From Reticulitermes speratus (taxonomy: Eukaryota; Arthropoda; Insecta; Blattodea; Rhinotermitidae): a stretch of 64,000 nt of DNA. Below are positions 1 to 11,531 of this stretch, one piece after another (the stretch's first letter is position 1; each line of letters opens with the position of its first letter). The position numbers were made by a program, and so were the translations under genes. The stretch is taken from assembly GCA_021186555.1 (NCBI GenBank), contig JAJKFL010000014.1, positions 23,381,033 through 23,445,032 on the forward strand, read 5' to 3'. The notes under the pieces are model-generated. The model did not search any database. It worked only from the letters and a program-made list of their open reading frames with translations, and was not told where the DNA came from.

Positions 1-2593
1 TATGTAGGGTGAATTGAACAGAAATACAAAAATAAAAATAAAAAAGTGCATTCGTTGTTTTAAAAAAACTGAAAATTAATGTCAAGATGCACGGTGAACA
101 CAACGTAAAATTAATAAGGGCCCATATTTTCATTATGAGGCTAATTGAAAGTAATATGATATTTGCATTATAATAATGATAGGTTAGTAAAAGCATAAAA
201 CATTATTTGTTTGAATTGTGTTCAGTTATATTTTATCGTTCAATTTGTAAACATGTACCCAAAATTATGAAAAAATTCTGCTATAACTCATACTGAGTTG
301 TTAATTCAATTACCAAAACTTCATATTGGTACTGAAAATAGGTAATAATTATTTGGTTTATTTCTATTAATTATGTTAATATTTGTGTAAAAATTAATGT
401 GCCTAAAATATAAGTCATCTGTTACTAAAGTTAGTGGCTTAAAAGTGGTGAATGAAACAAAATATGCAAGTGGCCCTGTGATAAAAGTTTAGTGTTAGTC
501 TCCTCTCAATAAGCCAGTTCACTTAGCTTTGAAAACCTGTTAATAGTAGAAATGAAAACTGTGTCTGTAGAAACATATACGTATTTTTGTATATCACTGA
601 ATAGTGTATTTGTAGTTTATTACAAGGTAAGTCAGTGTAAGGCATGTGAATGGCAAAAGCTAAATTTTTGTCTACTGAAAAATGTATTCATTTGTATTCA
701 TTATTGAATTGTCTGTTTAGTAGTTATTACAAACTATGTCAATGTACTTGACTTTTTAGTTATATTACTTATGAGAGGAAGAATTTGATATTTTAGTCAC
801 ATGCGAAACTTGGGATTTTTTTTAAACTTAGTGGCACAAAAAGTATTTCTACTTCTTTACTGTGTACAACAAGAACTGGACTTGTTGAGAAACAAACAAG
901 ATATATATACGTTCCCAAGGTTTGACACTCATGAATCCTTGATTATATATGCAGAACTTTAATATTAGATGAACAATTTTGTATTACTCTTTCGGAACAA
1001 TGGACCTATGGCTAACCCTCAGTAGTCCGCAGCATAAAGAAAGAGGCTTATGTTAAACCTTATACTCCTCTACATTTGCTCAGTCTCAAAAATGAATCAT
1101 TGCCATTTGTTTTAATTATTTGTCATATATGATAACAAATTACTGATAGCAATATATTTTCTGTCTTTGAAAATATTGTGTTTTAGATTTTTTGCATTGT
1201 CTGTATGTCATATTACTGCAGGAACAATATTGTCTATCAGCTGATGACAGTATTAAGTAATGTGTCAGTAAGTGGTCATACACTTTGTTGTACTGTAATA
1301 TAATGGACTGAAGATATTTAAACAACATACTATAAAATATGGTTTATTTTAATCACACCCAGTTTCTTTGTGTAATATCTAACAAGTTAGCCTGATTATC
1401 AACATGAAAAATACAAACAGGAAATTTTGACATTTTCAGAAATTTTCAGAAATATCCCTGAGCATGTATAAATGAAACCACACACCAAAAACTTCACTGG
1501 TACAGTGCTGTAAAAGCAACTTTTAAAAAAGTTTATGTTACTATTGACAGGACTGGATTCAACTAATGGAAGTAGGCATTTAAATATTTCTTGTTATTCC
1601 CATTTCTCTTTCCTTTCTCTCATTTGAGTAAAATAATTTGCCATGCCATGTCAGTATAGTATACCATCACAATACAGTTCATATATTTGGCCAAACCAGA
1701 ATAAAACAGAAGTTCTGAAAACGCTTTCAGTAAGAAATACATCTGCAAGTAAATATTTTTCAGCTAAAGTGAGTATAAAACTTCTCCTTTCTAAAAATTC
1801 TGCAGTAAAAAATATCAATACCAATATTCACTAGTCACATTTTGGTATTGTCCTAGTGTCATTTATTCCACTTTTTGTATTGTTTTGGATTAAAATTATG
1901 TACTTCCTTGGCATTCGTGTGACAAATGTACCTGGACTCCAAAAGAAGAGAATATCAGTAACAATTATGTGACTGGTTCTAAGCTCGTTAGGTACTGTAC
2001 TCATTTTTATGTTATTTGTACCGTACCTTTTTCTTGATTACACAAAATTGTGATCTGACAAATGTACACTCTTTATTAATTGCTATTTAATACAGTCTAT
2101 ATTAAAAATAGTCCAACATGTTTCGAACTATGTTACAGTTCATCTTCAGGGACTCATTTATTTATTACACCAGCTATACATGTATGGTACTCATTAAAAT
2201 ATATAAGTTAGGTGGATAAAATGTTGTTAACTGTGTTTGTTATTGGTGTACACCAATAACAAACAAATGGTGAACACAAAGTAGCTGATGCAGTGTCCAC
2301 AAACTCAAAGCAGTTAACGACATTTTATCCACCTAACTTATATATTTTAATGAGTACCATATATCTATGGCTGGTGTAATAAACAAATTAGTCCCTGAAG
2401 ATGAACTGTAACATAGTTTGAAACATGTTGGACTATTTTTAATATATACTGTATTAAATAGCAGTTAATAAAGAGTGTACATTTGTCAGACACAATTTTA
2501 TGTACTGTACTGATATTACATGAGCAATTAATTTAAATTTCTATTGTGTGATTGTCATAATGACGTTTTTACAATTTTGTGGATTGTTTTCAG
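1..2593. other. Intronic sequence upstream of the first visible exon
   Basis: AT-rich, with no exon I can support. Open frames here are short and lack protein-like composition or flanking splice sites. The only structured part is the large inverted repeat at about 2040-2505, annotated separately. The stretch is read as an intron because the exon at 2594 opens in mid-codon after a good acceptor. Confidence 0.6.
2040..2505. mobile_element. Foldback element of about 465 bp with two head-to-head repeat units
   Basis: The left half (about 2040-2250) is nearly the reverse complement of the right half (about 2250-2505). The centre at 2235-2264 is a perfect 30 bp palindrome. Each arm carries the segment that recurs as a single unit at 7017-7205. 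Each arm also carries the motif CTGAAGAT, then a short stem, then GAAAC: 2395-2424 on + and 2120-2149 on -. No coding sequence. It is a non-autonomous repeat, perhaps two retroelement terminal repeats facing each other; class uncertain. Confidence 0.75.
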
Positions 2594-2733
2594 ACCCAAG
2601 TGCATCAGCTACCAAAGATAAATCGAGGCCTGATCTTGCTGGCTCCCCAAGTGATGGCCTACTGCAGCCTGATGGGGATAAGGCTTTCTATGAGAATTTG
2701 CCCTTCCATGGCATGCAGTCAGCACCAAACAAG
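2594..2733 (+). CDS. Internal exon of an unnamed tyrosine-motif receptor-like gene (exon A)
   Basis: The exon lies between a TTTTCAG acceptor (ending 2593) and the donor GTAAAT at 2734. It starts with two bases completing a codon and ends in phase 0. It encodes about 46 residues rich in S, P, D and K, finishing with KAFYENLPFHGMQ then SAPNK. YENL fits the pYxN consensus recognised by Grb2-type SH2 domains when phosphorylated (family knowledge; phosphorylation here is inference). The donor phase matches the acceptors at 9410, 14161 and 21527. No transmembrane or extracellular domain is visible, so those exons must lie upstream of the window. I do not recognise the gene with certainty; an IgSF adhesion receptor tail of nephrin or Sidestep type is the leading guess. 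Confidence 0.72.
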
Positions 2734-3760
2734 GTAAATGCACGTTATGTAATAACTTGCATCCCACTACTAACTCAACAGACATGGGATTTTAGTAGTA
2801 TTTAAATATATGTTTTGTAATTGTAGTTTTTGCAGATAAATATTTTCTTGACTCATTTCAGAACTAAGAACAAAAACATTTAATTTACTACAGTGAAACC
2901 TGTCACCTCATTTATATATCACCCACACTAAAATGTCTGGGAATCTGTGAGGATATGTGGAAGACAGTTATTAGATCCAAATACTAACCAAAGCCAAATA
3001 TATTGGAGAGCCTGTTTTGAAGAGTTAAATTTTCATCTTTATATAAGACTGCTAGTTGCTGGAAACAAATTATGTTAACAGTGACTCAGTTGCTTTTAAG
3101 TAGGCTGTTCAGATATCAAAGCTGTCCTATGCAAAGATGAAAGTAGAGTGCCTACAGAATGCTTTTCCTGATGAGTGTCCTGTCCTGGTCTATTAATCAC
3201 AGTTGCAGTCCTAGTGTTACTTAATCTCTATGTGATTGTCCACTGCAGTGAATGTCCAATGCAAATATCATGGTTAATACGAAATTTTGTGACTCCTTGT
3301 TCTGAAACATTTTCCTTCTTATAGGATGCGGCTCTATTCACTCCACCTCTTGTTTTTGAAACTGCTGTCTAACTGCTGTACAATAACTTTAATTTTTTAT
3401 GTAAGTTAATTTTGTTTATGATTTCAATTGCAGCATGGTGTTGATGCATTGAAATATTCATATGCCAGATTTATAGCATGGTTTTCAAAATTAATGACCA
3501 AATCATTCCACTAATAAGAATTGCCTATAACTGAAAAAATCTGGCCAGTCAGTGACTTGAGACTAGTGGCTCTCTGACCTAAAATGTGTGTGTGTGCCTT
3601 ATTTGCTTTTCAACTTCCAATTGCCCTTTCCTTTCCTCCCATTGTTTCTTATTTTTATAATTTTTTTGTGGTTACACCTAAAAACTAGTACATAAATATT
3701 TATTTAAATTAGTAATAGTTGTGTGATTGCATACATTGTCTTCCTTTGAATTTTTAGTAT

Positions 3761-4030
3761 GATATACAGTTTTAACAGGTTTCACTGTTTACTCACTGAA
3801 TGTGCTTCATTGATTATTATAACAACCAGGGATGAACGTGTAAAAGGTACAATATACGGTTTTAACAGGTTTCACTGTTTACTCACTGAATGCGCTTCAT
3901 TGATTATTATAACAACCAGGGATGAAAGTGTAGAAGGTACAATGTACGGTTTTAACAGGATTCACTGTTTACTCACTGAATGTGCTTCATTAATTAATAC
4001 GTGACAGCCAGGAATGAAAGTGTAGAATGT
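3761..4030. repeat. Tandem repeat, three copies of a 90 bp unit
   Basis: Units start near 3764, 3854 and 3944. Each contains TTTTAACAGG, CACTGTTTACTCACTGAATG and a CAGGGATGAA-like segment. Copies 1 and 2 differ at few positions; copy 3 is more diverged at its end. Because 90 is a multiple of 3, the frame from 3759 stays open for 81 codons with a 30-residue period, but there is no other sign that it is coding. Confidence 0.9.
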
Positions 4031-4599
4031 TCTTTAACTAGTGTACACATATGAAGCAACGGTTATATGTCAGTGGTCATATGACACACATCAACAACAG
4101 ACTTTGAACATATAAGTGTTTCCATTGAATTAGTTTACTTGCTGTACACATAATCCACTCACTGGTTCTTTGAAAGAAAATTAACTTTGTACTTTTGTTT
4201 TAAGGGATATTATCCACATAAATTTCATACACTCCTATATGTGTATTCTTTCTGTCATAAAGACATTTCCTGTAGGGTAACCACTTTCAGTGAAGTCTCT
4301 GCTGTCAATATAAGTTGAAGGAGAGCAGCAACAGAGACACTTTCAGACTCTCTCTCTCTCTCTCCTTCATAATGTGTGAGCTAATTTACATTAGCTGATA
4401 CATTTGAGAACAGTGCAAAACAGAATCGTCTAAAAATTATTCAAGAAGTGTAATCCTAGCGTGAAATTAATTGAAATTGCATTCTCTATCTATTTAATTT
4501 AGATAGAATAACTGTAGTGTTGCATCTGATAATGGAACTTTATTATATTCACAAACATAAAATCATCTGTTATTTGTTCTTCACTAAGAGCTGTTGAAT

Positions 4600-4840
4600 A
4601 TTACTGGAGTGATTAAATGAAAGCAGATATGACGGTCATGGTATGAGGTATTCATGAGGGAGATGAGAAATGCACATGGAGTTTCAGTTGGAAAACTCCA
4701 GGGAAGATACCAATTTAAATATCTAGGCATGGGTGGGCAGGTAACATTAAATGGATGTTAGAGAAATAGGTTAAAATTTGTAAACTGGATTCAACTCACT
4801 CAGGATAGCAGGCAATGGTAGACTTTCATAATATCGGAAT
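4600..4840 (+). mobile_element. Decayed 3' fragment of a non-LTR retrotransposon (RTE-like)
   Basis: Broken frames read like the C-terminal end of arthropod endonuclease-reverse transcriptase ORFs: RNAHGVSVGKLQG, then W-I-Q-L-T-Q-D-S-R-Q-W. Stops and frame changes are frequent. Related fragments occur at about 5370-5620, 7640-8020 and 53890-54345, so one family has left several 5'-truncated copies. Confidence 0.5.
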
Positions 4841-5369
4841 GAACATTGATGTTTCAAAAAAGATTGTAAATTTTTTGATCACATAAACAATTATTAGCTT
4901 TTCAAGGAAGCCTGCGTTCCATGCTAATTTATTGGTTAGATAGGTAAAATACGTTGAATTATGCTATTGAGAATTGCGTAGTATTTACAGAATAATCTGT
5001 TCCACAGCATATTTTTGAAGAGGAAAAATTTAAACGAGGAAAGACCTAGTTTAACTGTGATATCCCCATTAAAATTAGAATGTTGCATGTCTAAGTGCAG
5101 AGGCCAAAGCAGGTTGACATTTAGAGCCCAAGTTATTGTCAAGAACTGTTGTGCAGTCCAGAATTCAAATGACACCATTGACTGTTATCTTATCGACTGA
5201 CAAGAGGAACTAAGGCATCATGCGCACTTAGCAACAGAAGTATGAAAAACTGACTGTATGTGTCTGAGTATACTCTTCTTTCAGAAAAACTAACACTGAA
5301 GAAGTATATGTATGAGATAAAATCTAATTCATTTGTGTAGTTGTAATTGTAACACTTTTGGGAATTTAA

Positions 5370-5620
5370 ATTCCAAGAGTTTGAAAGTAATGTGATCAGA
5401 TAATATGTGCATCTGTAAGGGATGAAGTAAGTGAGCAATTTAGGACATTACATAATGAAAAGTTGTGTGATTTACACAGGTCACCCAATATTGACACAAT
5501 AGCAAAATTAAGGAATTTACAGTGAGCTTGACATGTAGATCATGTGGAAAGCCAATAAATACATACAGAGTTTTAGTGGAGAAACCACTTTGAAGAATGC
5601 AAGTGATAAGGAAAGATAAT
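5370..5620 (+). mobile_element. Decayed LINE 3' fragment, same family
   Basis: One frame reads LRDEVSEQFRTLHNEKL followed by DLHRSPNI, matching the 'WRKLHNEELhnLYSSPNI' region near the C-terminus of RTE-like polyproteins; the 53.9 kb copy shows the same segment. It decays into stops afterwards. Homology was judged by eye. Confidence 0.5.
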
Positions 5621-6261
5621 ATTCAGATGAATATTAAGAAAACAGGTTGTGAGTGTGAGGGATATATGAAACTGGTTTTGTCTTAATGTGAATTAGTGCT
5701 ATAGAAAATTTGGGTTCTCTTGCCAAAGAGTTGGTTACCCATTATCTTGTAGAGATAAAGTGTTATGGACTTTATATGATAGACATAATCATGACTGAAG
5801 TACAAAATTGTCTTCTGCTGTTTCCTTCTTTCATACTAGATACTCAGAACTGGATGTTGCAAAACCTAGTATTAATAATGGATAAAAGTATCCAGTCTAA
5901 TCACATTAACTTATTATACTATGTTGTTGAAACTGCAACATCGTGTGCCAGTATATTCAGCATGTTCTTGTAATTAACTAATTCTGTACCTTACAAATGT
6001 AGGTACAGTTTGCATACAAATATATAAGTATGTAGACATTCAGAAGGGAATGTGTTCTAACCATAAATTTATACATATAGTTTCTCATTTTATTGCATGC
6101 TCATGGAACAGTGAATTTTATACACCATGTTATCTTTCATACATCCATGCACATCTTAATTTTTTACTATAAATCAGCATGGCTTGTCTTTTATAATAAG
6201 TATGGCAGATAATAGGATATAAGCATGTAACATGGAAACAGCAAAGCACAGGCATGTAGGA

Positions 6262-6490
6262 TTTCAGGTTCTCACAGTGGTGATGATGAAAGTTCAAGTC
6301 TTCTGGCATATGTCATCTTATTGATTGATAAATAATTTCCAACTTTTCGAAGAAGCTGGCTGCCATCTTTAGGTTCTGGTCTACTTATATACTGAAAGTG
6401 GAAGTAGCAAGCTCCTCTCAAATAATGGTGATTATTTACCAATGAACACAGCATCATAGCCCAGCAAACTTGTATCTTCAAAGGCATGCA
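6262..6490. mobile_element. Inverted-repeat MITE-like element
   Basis: The left end reads GATTTCAGGTTCTCACAGTG and continues to CAAGTCTTCTGG. The right end, reversed, carries CAAGTTTGCTGGGCTATGAT. Read on -, it gives the pseudo-protein AMMLCSLVNNHHYLRG, a signature common in spurious gene predictions of insects (from memory). Related ends occur at 27957-28472 and 63575-63642, and possibly in the palindrome at 32884. Confidence 0.6.
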
Positions 6491-7016
6491 GTTTTCCTTG
6501 ACCCCGAATATACGTTCAACATGATGAATGTGGCTGTAAGTCTGAACCTGTGGTCAGTAGGATGGACCCTGGTACACAAACTTACATACAACATGTACAG
6601 TAATTTAGTACTATTCAGTTCTTGGTCTTTGTCCATCATCCAGTGTTTATAAACATAAGGATTGAAATTTTTATATATTTTTTTAAATTTTTGTACCTTT
6701 GCATTATTTGCTTCTTTATTTTTAAACACTTGACAGTGGATGACGACCAAAAAGCTTGTGGTGCTAAATGTGATGTGCCATTATTGAAGCGACCTAGAAT
6801 TGAATATTTCTATTTCTTTTTAATTAAAGATATACCTAATGCATTAGTGACAGTGTTTTCTTCAAAAGTATGCTAGAACACAACAAATTTTCCAAAGCGA
6901 AACACATAATGCATTACACATTATATATGTTCTGAAAATTTTAATTTCATTCAACAGAGGTTTAATAATTATTGGAGAATGGGAAGTGTAAATAACTTTG
7001 TAAATTTTATGTTATT

Positions 7017-7205
7017 TGTACCATACATTTTCTTGATTATATAAAATGGTGTTCCAACAAATGTACACTCTTTACTATCTGTTATTTAATACAGTTTATA
7101 TTAAAAATAGTCCAACATGTTTTGAACTATGTTAGTTCATCTTCAGGGACTCAATTGTTTATTACACCAGCTACAGACATATGGTACCATACATCTGTAG
7201 CTGAG
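7017..7205 (-). mobile_element. Single unit of the 2 kb foldback repeat
   Basis: Closely matches the left arm of the 2040-2505 element: AAATGTACACTCTTTA, ATAGTCCAACATGTTTTGAA and TCATCTTCAGGGACTCA occur in the same order. Its GAAAC is mutated to CAAAA on -, so the stem motif is partly lost here. Confidence 0.75.
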
Positions 7206-7489
7206 TATGAGTGTAACTATTCTTTTATTCTGCCAGCTTTAAAAATATAACATGAAAAATTTAAATAAGTCCAGTACCTTTTAAGTCTGATTGTTTCTTC
7301 CTAAGATAAGTTTTTATGATTATTGCTTTATTCGCTACTGTCATTTCAACTGCATGAATTCAGTTACATCAGATAGGATGATTCATAAGGAATTTGACAA
7401 GTATGGAAGGAAATATTCATGACTTATTTTAAGATACTATTGCAGAATGTGTCTAAAACCTTAGACAGTACAGATGGCCTCTGAACCGA

Positions 7490-7556
7490 GACTAGAACTT
7501 GGGGCCTCATGAATATGAAGCAAGATGGCCAATTAGTTAACTGTGCTGTAATTACA
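7490..7556 (-). repeat. tRNA-like SINE remnant
   Basis: On - this reads AGTTAACTAATTGG (box A-like), an arm with CAT in anticodon position, then AAGTTCTAGTCTCGG (box B-like), spaced as in a tRNA of about 70 nt. The acceptor stem does not pair convincingly, so this is a decayed tRNA-derived SINE head rather than a tRNA gene. Confidence 0.35.
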
Positions 7557-7639
7557 CCACATATTGTTGCTGTAGAAATGTAAGTTTCAAACTACATACT
7601 AATGTCTAAACTAAGCAGGCTGAGTAACGTTTATAAGTA

Positions 7640-8020
7640 CCAATGTTACTAGAGTGACTCATTCAAGAAACATGAGATAGAGCATGTAGCCTGTATGGAA
7701 GAAATGCACATCAAATTTTAGTTAGAAAAACTGTAAGAAGAGGCCACTTGGGAGACTTTAGCATAGATGGCAGGATCACATTAAAGTATATTTAGATTGT
7801 CATCTTTTGGTTCACAATCTGAACCTCTTAATATTTGCAGCTGTGAAAATGTGAAATCTGATGGGCCTTAAAAAAGGAGGGTATGAAGATGTGACTAGAT
7901 TGGTCAAGTAGACATGGTATTGAAACTTTTGTTTCCATAAAAGGTAGGGAATTTCTTGACAAGCTGAGTAACTTTCAGTTTCTCAAGGACTGTGCTTCAT
8001 GGAGTTAACACAATAGTCCT
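7640..8020 (+). mobile_element. Decayed LINE 3' fragment, same family as 53.9 kb
   Basis: Fragments such as KKRPLGRL and GEFLDKLSNFQFLKDC match, in order, the C-terminal and 3' tail region of the RTE-like element. Stops interrupt every frame. Confidence 0.45.
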
Positions 8021-9409
8021 ATATCTTTCAGTCCATGTATATTGTAAAAATAATAATTTATTCCATTATTTACTAATAAAATATTACACAAAAGATTTTA
8101 CACTTTCACTGTAAAAATCATAACAGTTTGTTATAATCATATAAGAAGACATCAGATTATGGTTTCAAAATGTGTGTGATAAAGTCTGATGTACTACATA
8201 CAGTTTTGCCACAAGCATGCAACAATAGCCCTGTATTTCCAAAACTTCAGCTTTCATAGCAATAATATACACAGCTCCCAAGGAGGAGGAGGGATGGGGG
8301 GGGGGGGGCACATGCGTGGAGTGTAGTGTAAAGATGAACTGGTAGATGCGCGAAGTCATTTTCAAGTACATATATATATATACGTTTGTACATTCACCAG
8401 TTTAGGTTCACACACACCTATATGTGCACACGTACTGTAACATACGTGCAACTGGTTACTTGTGCACCATAGCGTTTATTTACTGTAAACAAAACCATTT
8501 GGAGTGTGAATGTTGACAGAATTTCAGAAAATTGGTTGATTGGTTTATTAAAGTGCAAAATACTATACAATTTGGATGAACTCATGCATCTCCTGTACAA
8601 AACATTGAAGAGAAAAACAATTGACAGACTGCTCGTAGCAGCAAAATTATACAGATATAATGCAGGAAGTGTCAGGAACCACAGGACCGAAGTCTGTAGA
8701 AAATCTTTAGATTTAGAACAAATATACTTTTTAGATCAGACCAGTCCAAAAAACAAAACTAAGGTCTGAAATATGAAGAGAAAAGGAAATCAAGAATATC
8801 CAGAACAATAATTTAATGAGGGAACAGTGAACAGTAAAAGGCTCCTGTCATTAAGAACAGCAGGAAAATTATGTCAGATTTGCTGGAATTAAACCTGGAA
8901 GAACTTGATTTTACTGAAAAGTACATTGTATCTATGTAGATGAATGGTTAAGAATAAAATCTTTCTCTTAGAAGGAACAGTATATCAGTTAATATTTCAT
9001 ATAGTCATAAATACAGTATAATCTGCCATTGATATATTTCACACATCTCACAAATATCTGGAAGATGCATATTCTCTACCCTTTCTGTGTATCAATGGAA
9101 TGAGCATGTTTGTGCTAAATATATATTTTTATGCTTTGTCTAAATGCATATATTTTTGTTTTCCAAGTTTCAGGTTCGGATTATTGTATAACAATTTTCA
9201 TGAAAGGGTCTATGAAACATAGTTTTATTTTGTGGTAGATCATATGTACCATTTCATCCCTGGATATAATGTAATTTTGTGTTTTATGTTCATGTTTTTA
9301 GCATACTTTTAGTTTTGAAATGTAACACTTTGATGCATGGTTTTTGTGCACTTCACTTGTTTGGCTTGTGATGAATTAGTGTGCTTGCATGTGTATTGTC
9401 TGCTTGCAG

Positions 9410-9952
9410 CCTGCTTCTACCAGTTGTAATATGAATGCCGCTAGTAGGCCGTCAAGCCAACTCAGTCACTATGGATCATCTGGCTATGGATCCACACGAA
9501 GTCATGTCGGTCCTCATCTAAATAACCGCACTCAGTCTGTAGCCTTGTTGCCAAAACACAAATTTAGTACCCTACAAACACACAAAAGTAAACACAGCTC
9601 CAACACAGGACAGGACTATCCTCATTTCTACTCAATGAGGCTACAAAAGAGAGACCAGAATGACCGTTTATCTTCACGGCTGGGTAGGAGTTGTTATAGA
9701 ACACGAATTGTCCAGCTGCATAGTACAACAATCAAGGAGAATTCAACAGAATCAAAGTCAAGTGTGCAAGAAGCAATGTCTGGAAATGAAAAAGAAATTA
9801 ATAACAATAAAAATGACAGTAAGAGGCTAGACGTTATAGTCCCTCCAGTGCCAGCTCCTAGAAAACATCTTGCTAATAAGTCTGTTAAACACACGTATCA
9901 GAATGTGCCTATTCCAATCATACCTAACACTCAGGAGTGTAGTCCTCAACAG
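9410..9952 (+). CDS. Large internal exon of the tyrosine-motif gene (exon B)
   Basis: Acceptor TGCTTGCAG ends at 9409; donor GTTAGT starts at 9953. The 181 codons are in phase 0 at both ends. The product is hydrophilic and S/N/K-rich with no membrane segment. Visible motifs: SSGYGSTRS near the start, PPVPAPRK at 9842-9865 and TYQNVPIP near the end. PVPAPR fits the PxPxPR motif bound by CD2AP/CIN85 SH3 domains, and YQNV fits pYxN. Both suit a receptor tail that recruits adaptors (inference). The ATG at 9389 lies in the intron and is not the start. Confidence 0.78.
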
Positions 9953-11149
9953 GTTAGTTGTAATGTTTTGCTATAGGATATAATATTCTGTTTTGCTGCT
10001 ATCTATGCTTGCTCTTGTGTGCTAGCTGGTAACATCATACTCATAAAATAAGCAATATCATACTGTGTATAACAAAAGTTTGAACACCAAAAGAAATATG
10101 GTTTTTAAATGATCTTCTACTTCCCTATATGTCCAGTAGGAACTACCACTGAAATAGTGACTACAGAACATAAGTGAGAGGATTAATATGTTATATTCAC
10201 AGTACTGAATCTGACAGCTGTACAGAATGTTAAAGGTTCTTGTACTTCAGCAAAAATTATAACACCAGACTTCTGTAACTTAGTCACTACCTGCACTGGT
10301 TCTTCAATTTTTAGTTCTATTCCTTCATTAGAAGTAACCTTTCAATAACTGCTAATGTTTCAGCACTGCAGGCAGCATTTTTCTTTTTTATGTTTATGAA
10401 TTAGACTGTCAGTTCACTTGGATAGTTTGCACAGTTGTCATTGATTTGTGTCTGAAGATGTTTCTACATATAATAAATTTAAATTTCACATGAAATGAGA
10501 ACTGTTTACATATTAACAGTGACTAAAAAAAAGGAATGCTGTTTATGAATTAAAGTACATTACTAGCTTTCAAAAACTAATAGTCACTTAACTTTTGTGG
10601 TAGCATAGTTAATAAAACATGTCACAATTGTGGAGATACACTCCAATGGGAGACATATATTTTCAAAAACAGAAATTATTTTTGCCTGAATTTTGTTAAA
10701 CATCCATTGCATCAAAAATACATGTATACATCATAATGAAATTTATAGGCCTATTTTATTGTGACTGTCGTGTAATATGGGGATATAATATATACCTCAG
10801 TTCAGGTTTTTGATTAAGATGAGGCTGTACACACTCCAACTGAATTTTACAATTTTTAGTTCAGCCTTCTCAAATACTAATTTCCTTTAAATCCGTGGGA
10901 AGTTTTGTAGGTGAAACATACAAACTACCAGACACAACTTCCTCATTATTCCATTCTTTTATGCATATTCTCTAAGAACTCTGAAAAGTGAATCATCATG
11001 CTAATGCATGAACTACTGTTATCCAAAAGAAAAGACCGCTATCAAGATAAAACCAAAAGTAAAGGGTAACTGGGATTTTAAGAATGTAACATAACAAATG
11101 ATTATACCTAATGTAGGTGTTTTATTTCATATTTGTGGTATGTTTAAGA

Positions 11150-11531
11150 GAGTGGTTCTCAAACTATTTTGTTGGGGGGGGGGGGGGAGTGTCAAGCTCA
11201 CGGCATGTTATTCCTTGCCATGAGGAATCGTGGCTCACGAAATTTTTAAGTTGGCAAAACTATGGGATGATTACTCAGAAGTGAAGCATAATTTCTTACA
11301 AGCATAACTAATAATCATTCCTGATGAAAAACTAAAAATGGGTTTTTCGAATTCCTGGGGTCCTGAACATGTAGATCTATTGAAAAATGTATGTGTAGTG
11401 AAACTTATTTAAAAAAAATTATTTGTAAATTTTCTTTTATCTGCAGTGATATTATATCCAAAACTGCATGGCACACCTAGTGGAACTTGCCACACACTAG
11501 TGTGCCGCAGCATACCCTTTGAGAACCACTG
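11150..11531. mobile_element. hAT-type MITE
   Basis: The ends are inverted copies of GTGGTTCTCAAA, the Charlie-like hAT terminus: AGTGGTTCTCAAAC on the left and TTTGAGAACCACTG on the right. A run of about 14 G follows the left end. Flanks GTTTAAGA and GTTTACTT may be a decayed 8 bp target duplication. No transposase sequence. Confidence 0.75.

Larger units (their letters stand above)
2734..9409 (+). other. Intron of the tyrosine-motif gene, repeat-rich
   Basis: About 6.7 kb between a phase 0 donor and a phase 0 acceptor. It holds a 90 bp tandem repeat, several decayed LINE 3' fragments, a foldback repeat unit, a tRNA-like remnant, a G-run at about 8295-8308 and a CT run near 4350. I see no other exon. 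Confidence 0.65.

Noticed and set aside
3759..4004. 81-codon frame with 30-residue repeats
   Set aside because: Product of a 90 bp tandem repeat; no flanking exon signals and no recognisable domain.
7490..7556. Possible functional tRNA gene
   Set aside because: Boxes A and B are only approximate and the acceptor stem does not pair; better read as a SINE remnant.
9389..9409. ATG-led start for the 195-codon frame
   Set aside because: The ATG is upstream of a clear acceptor (TGCTTGCAG), and exon phases show that the frame continues from the exon at 2594.
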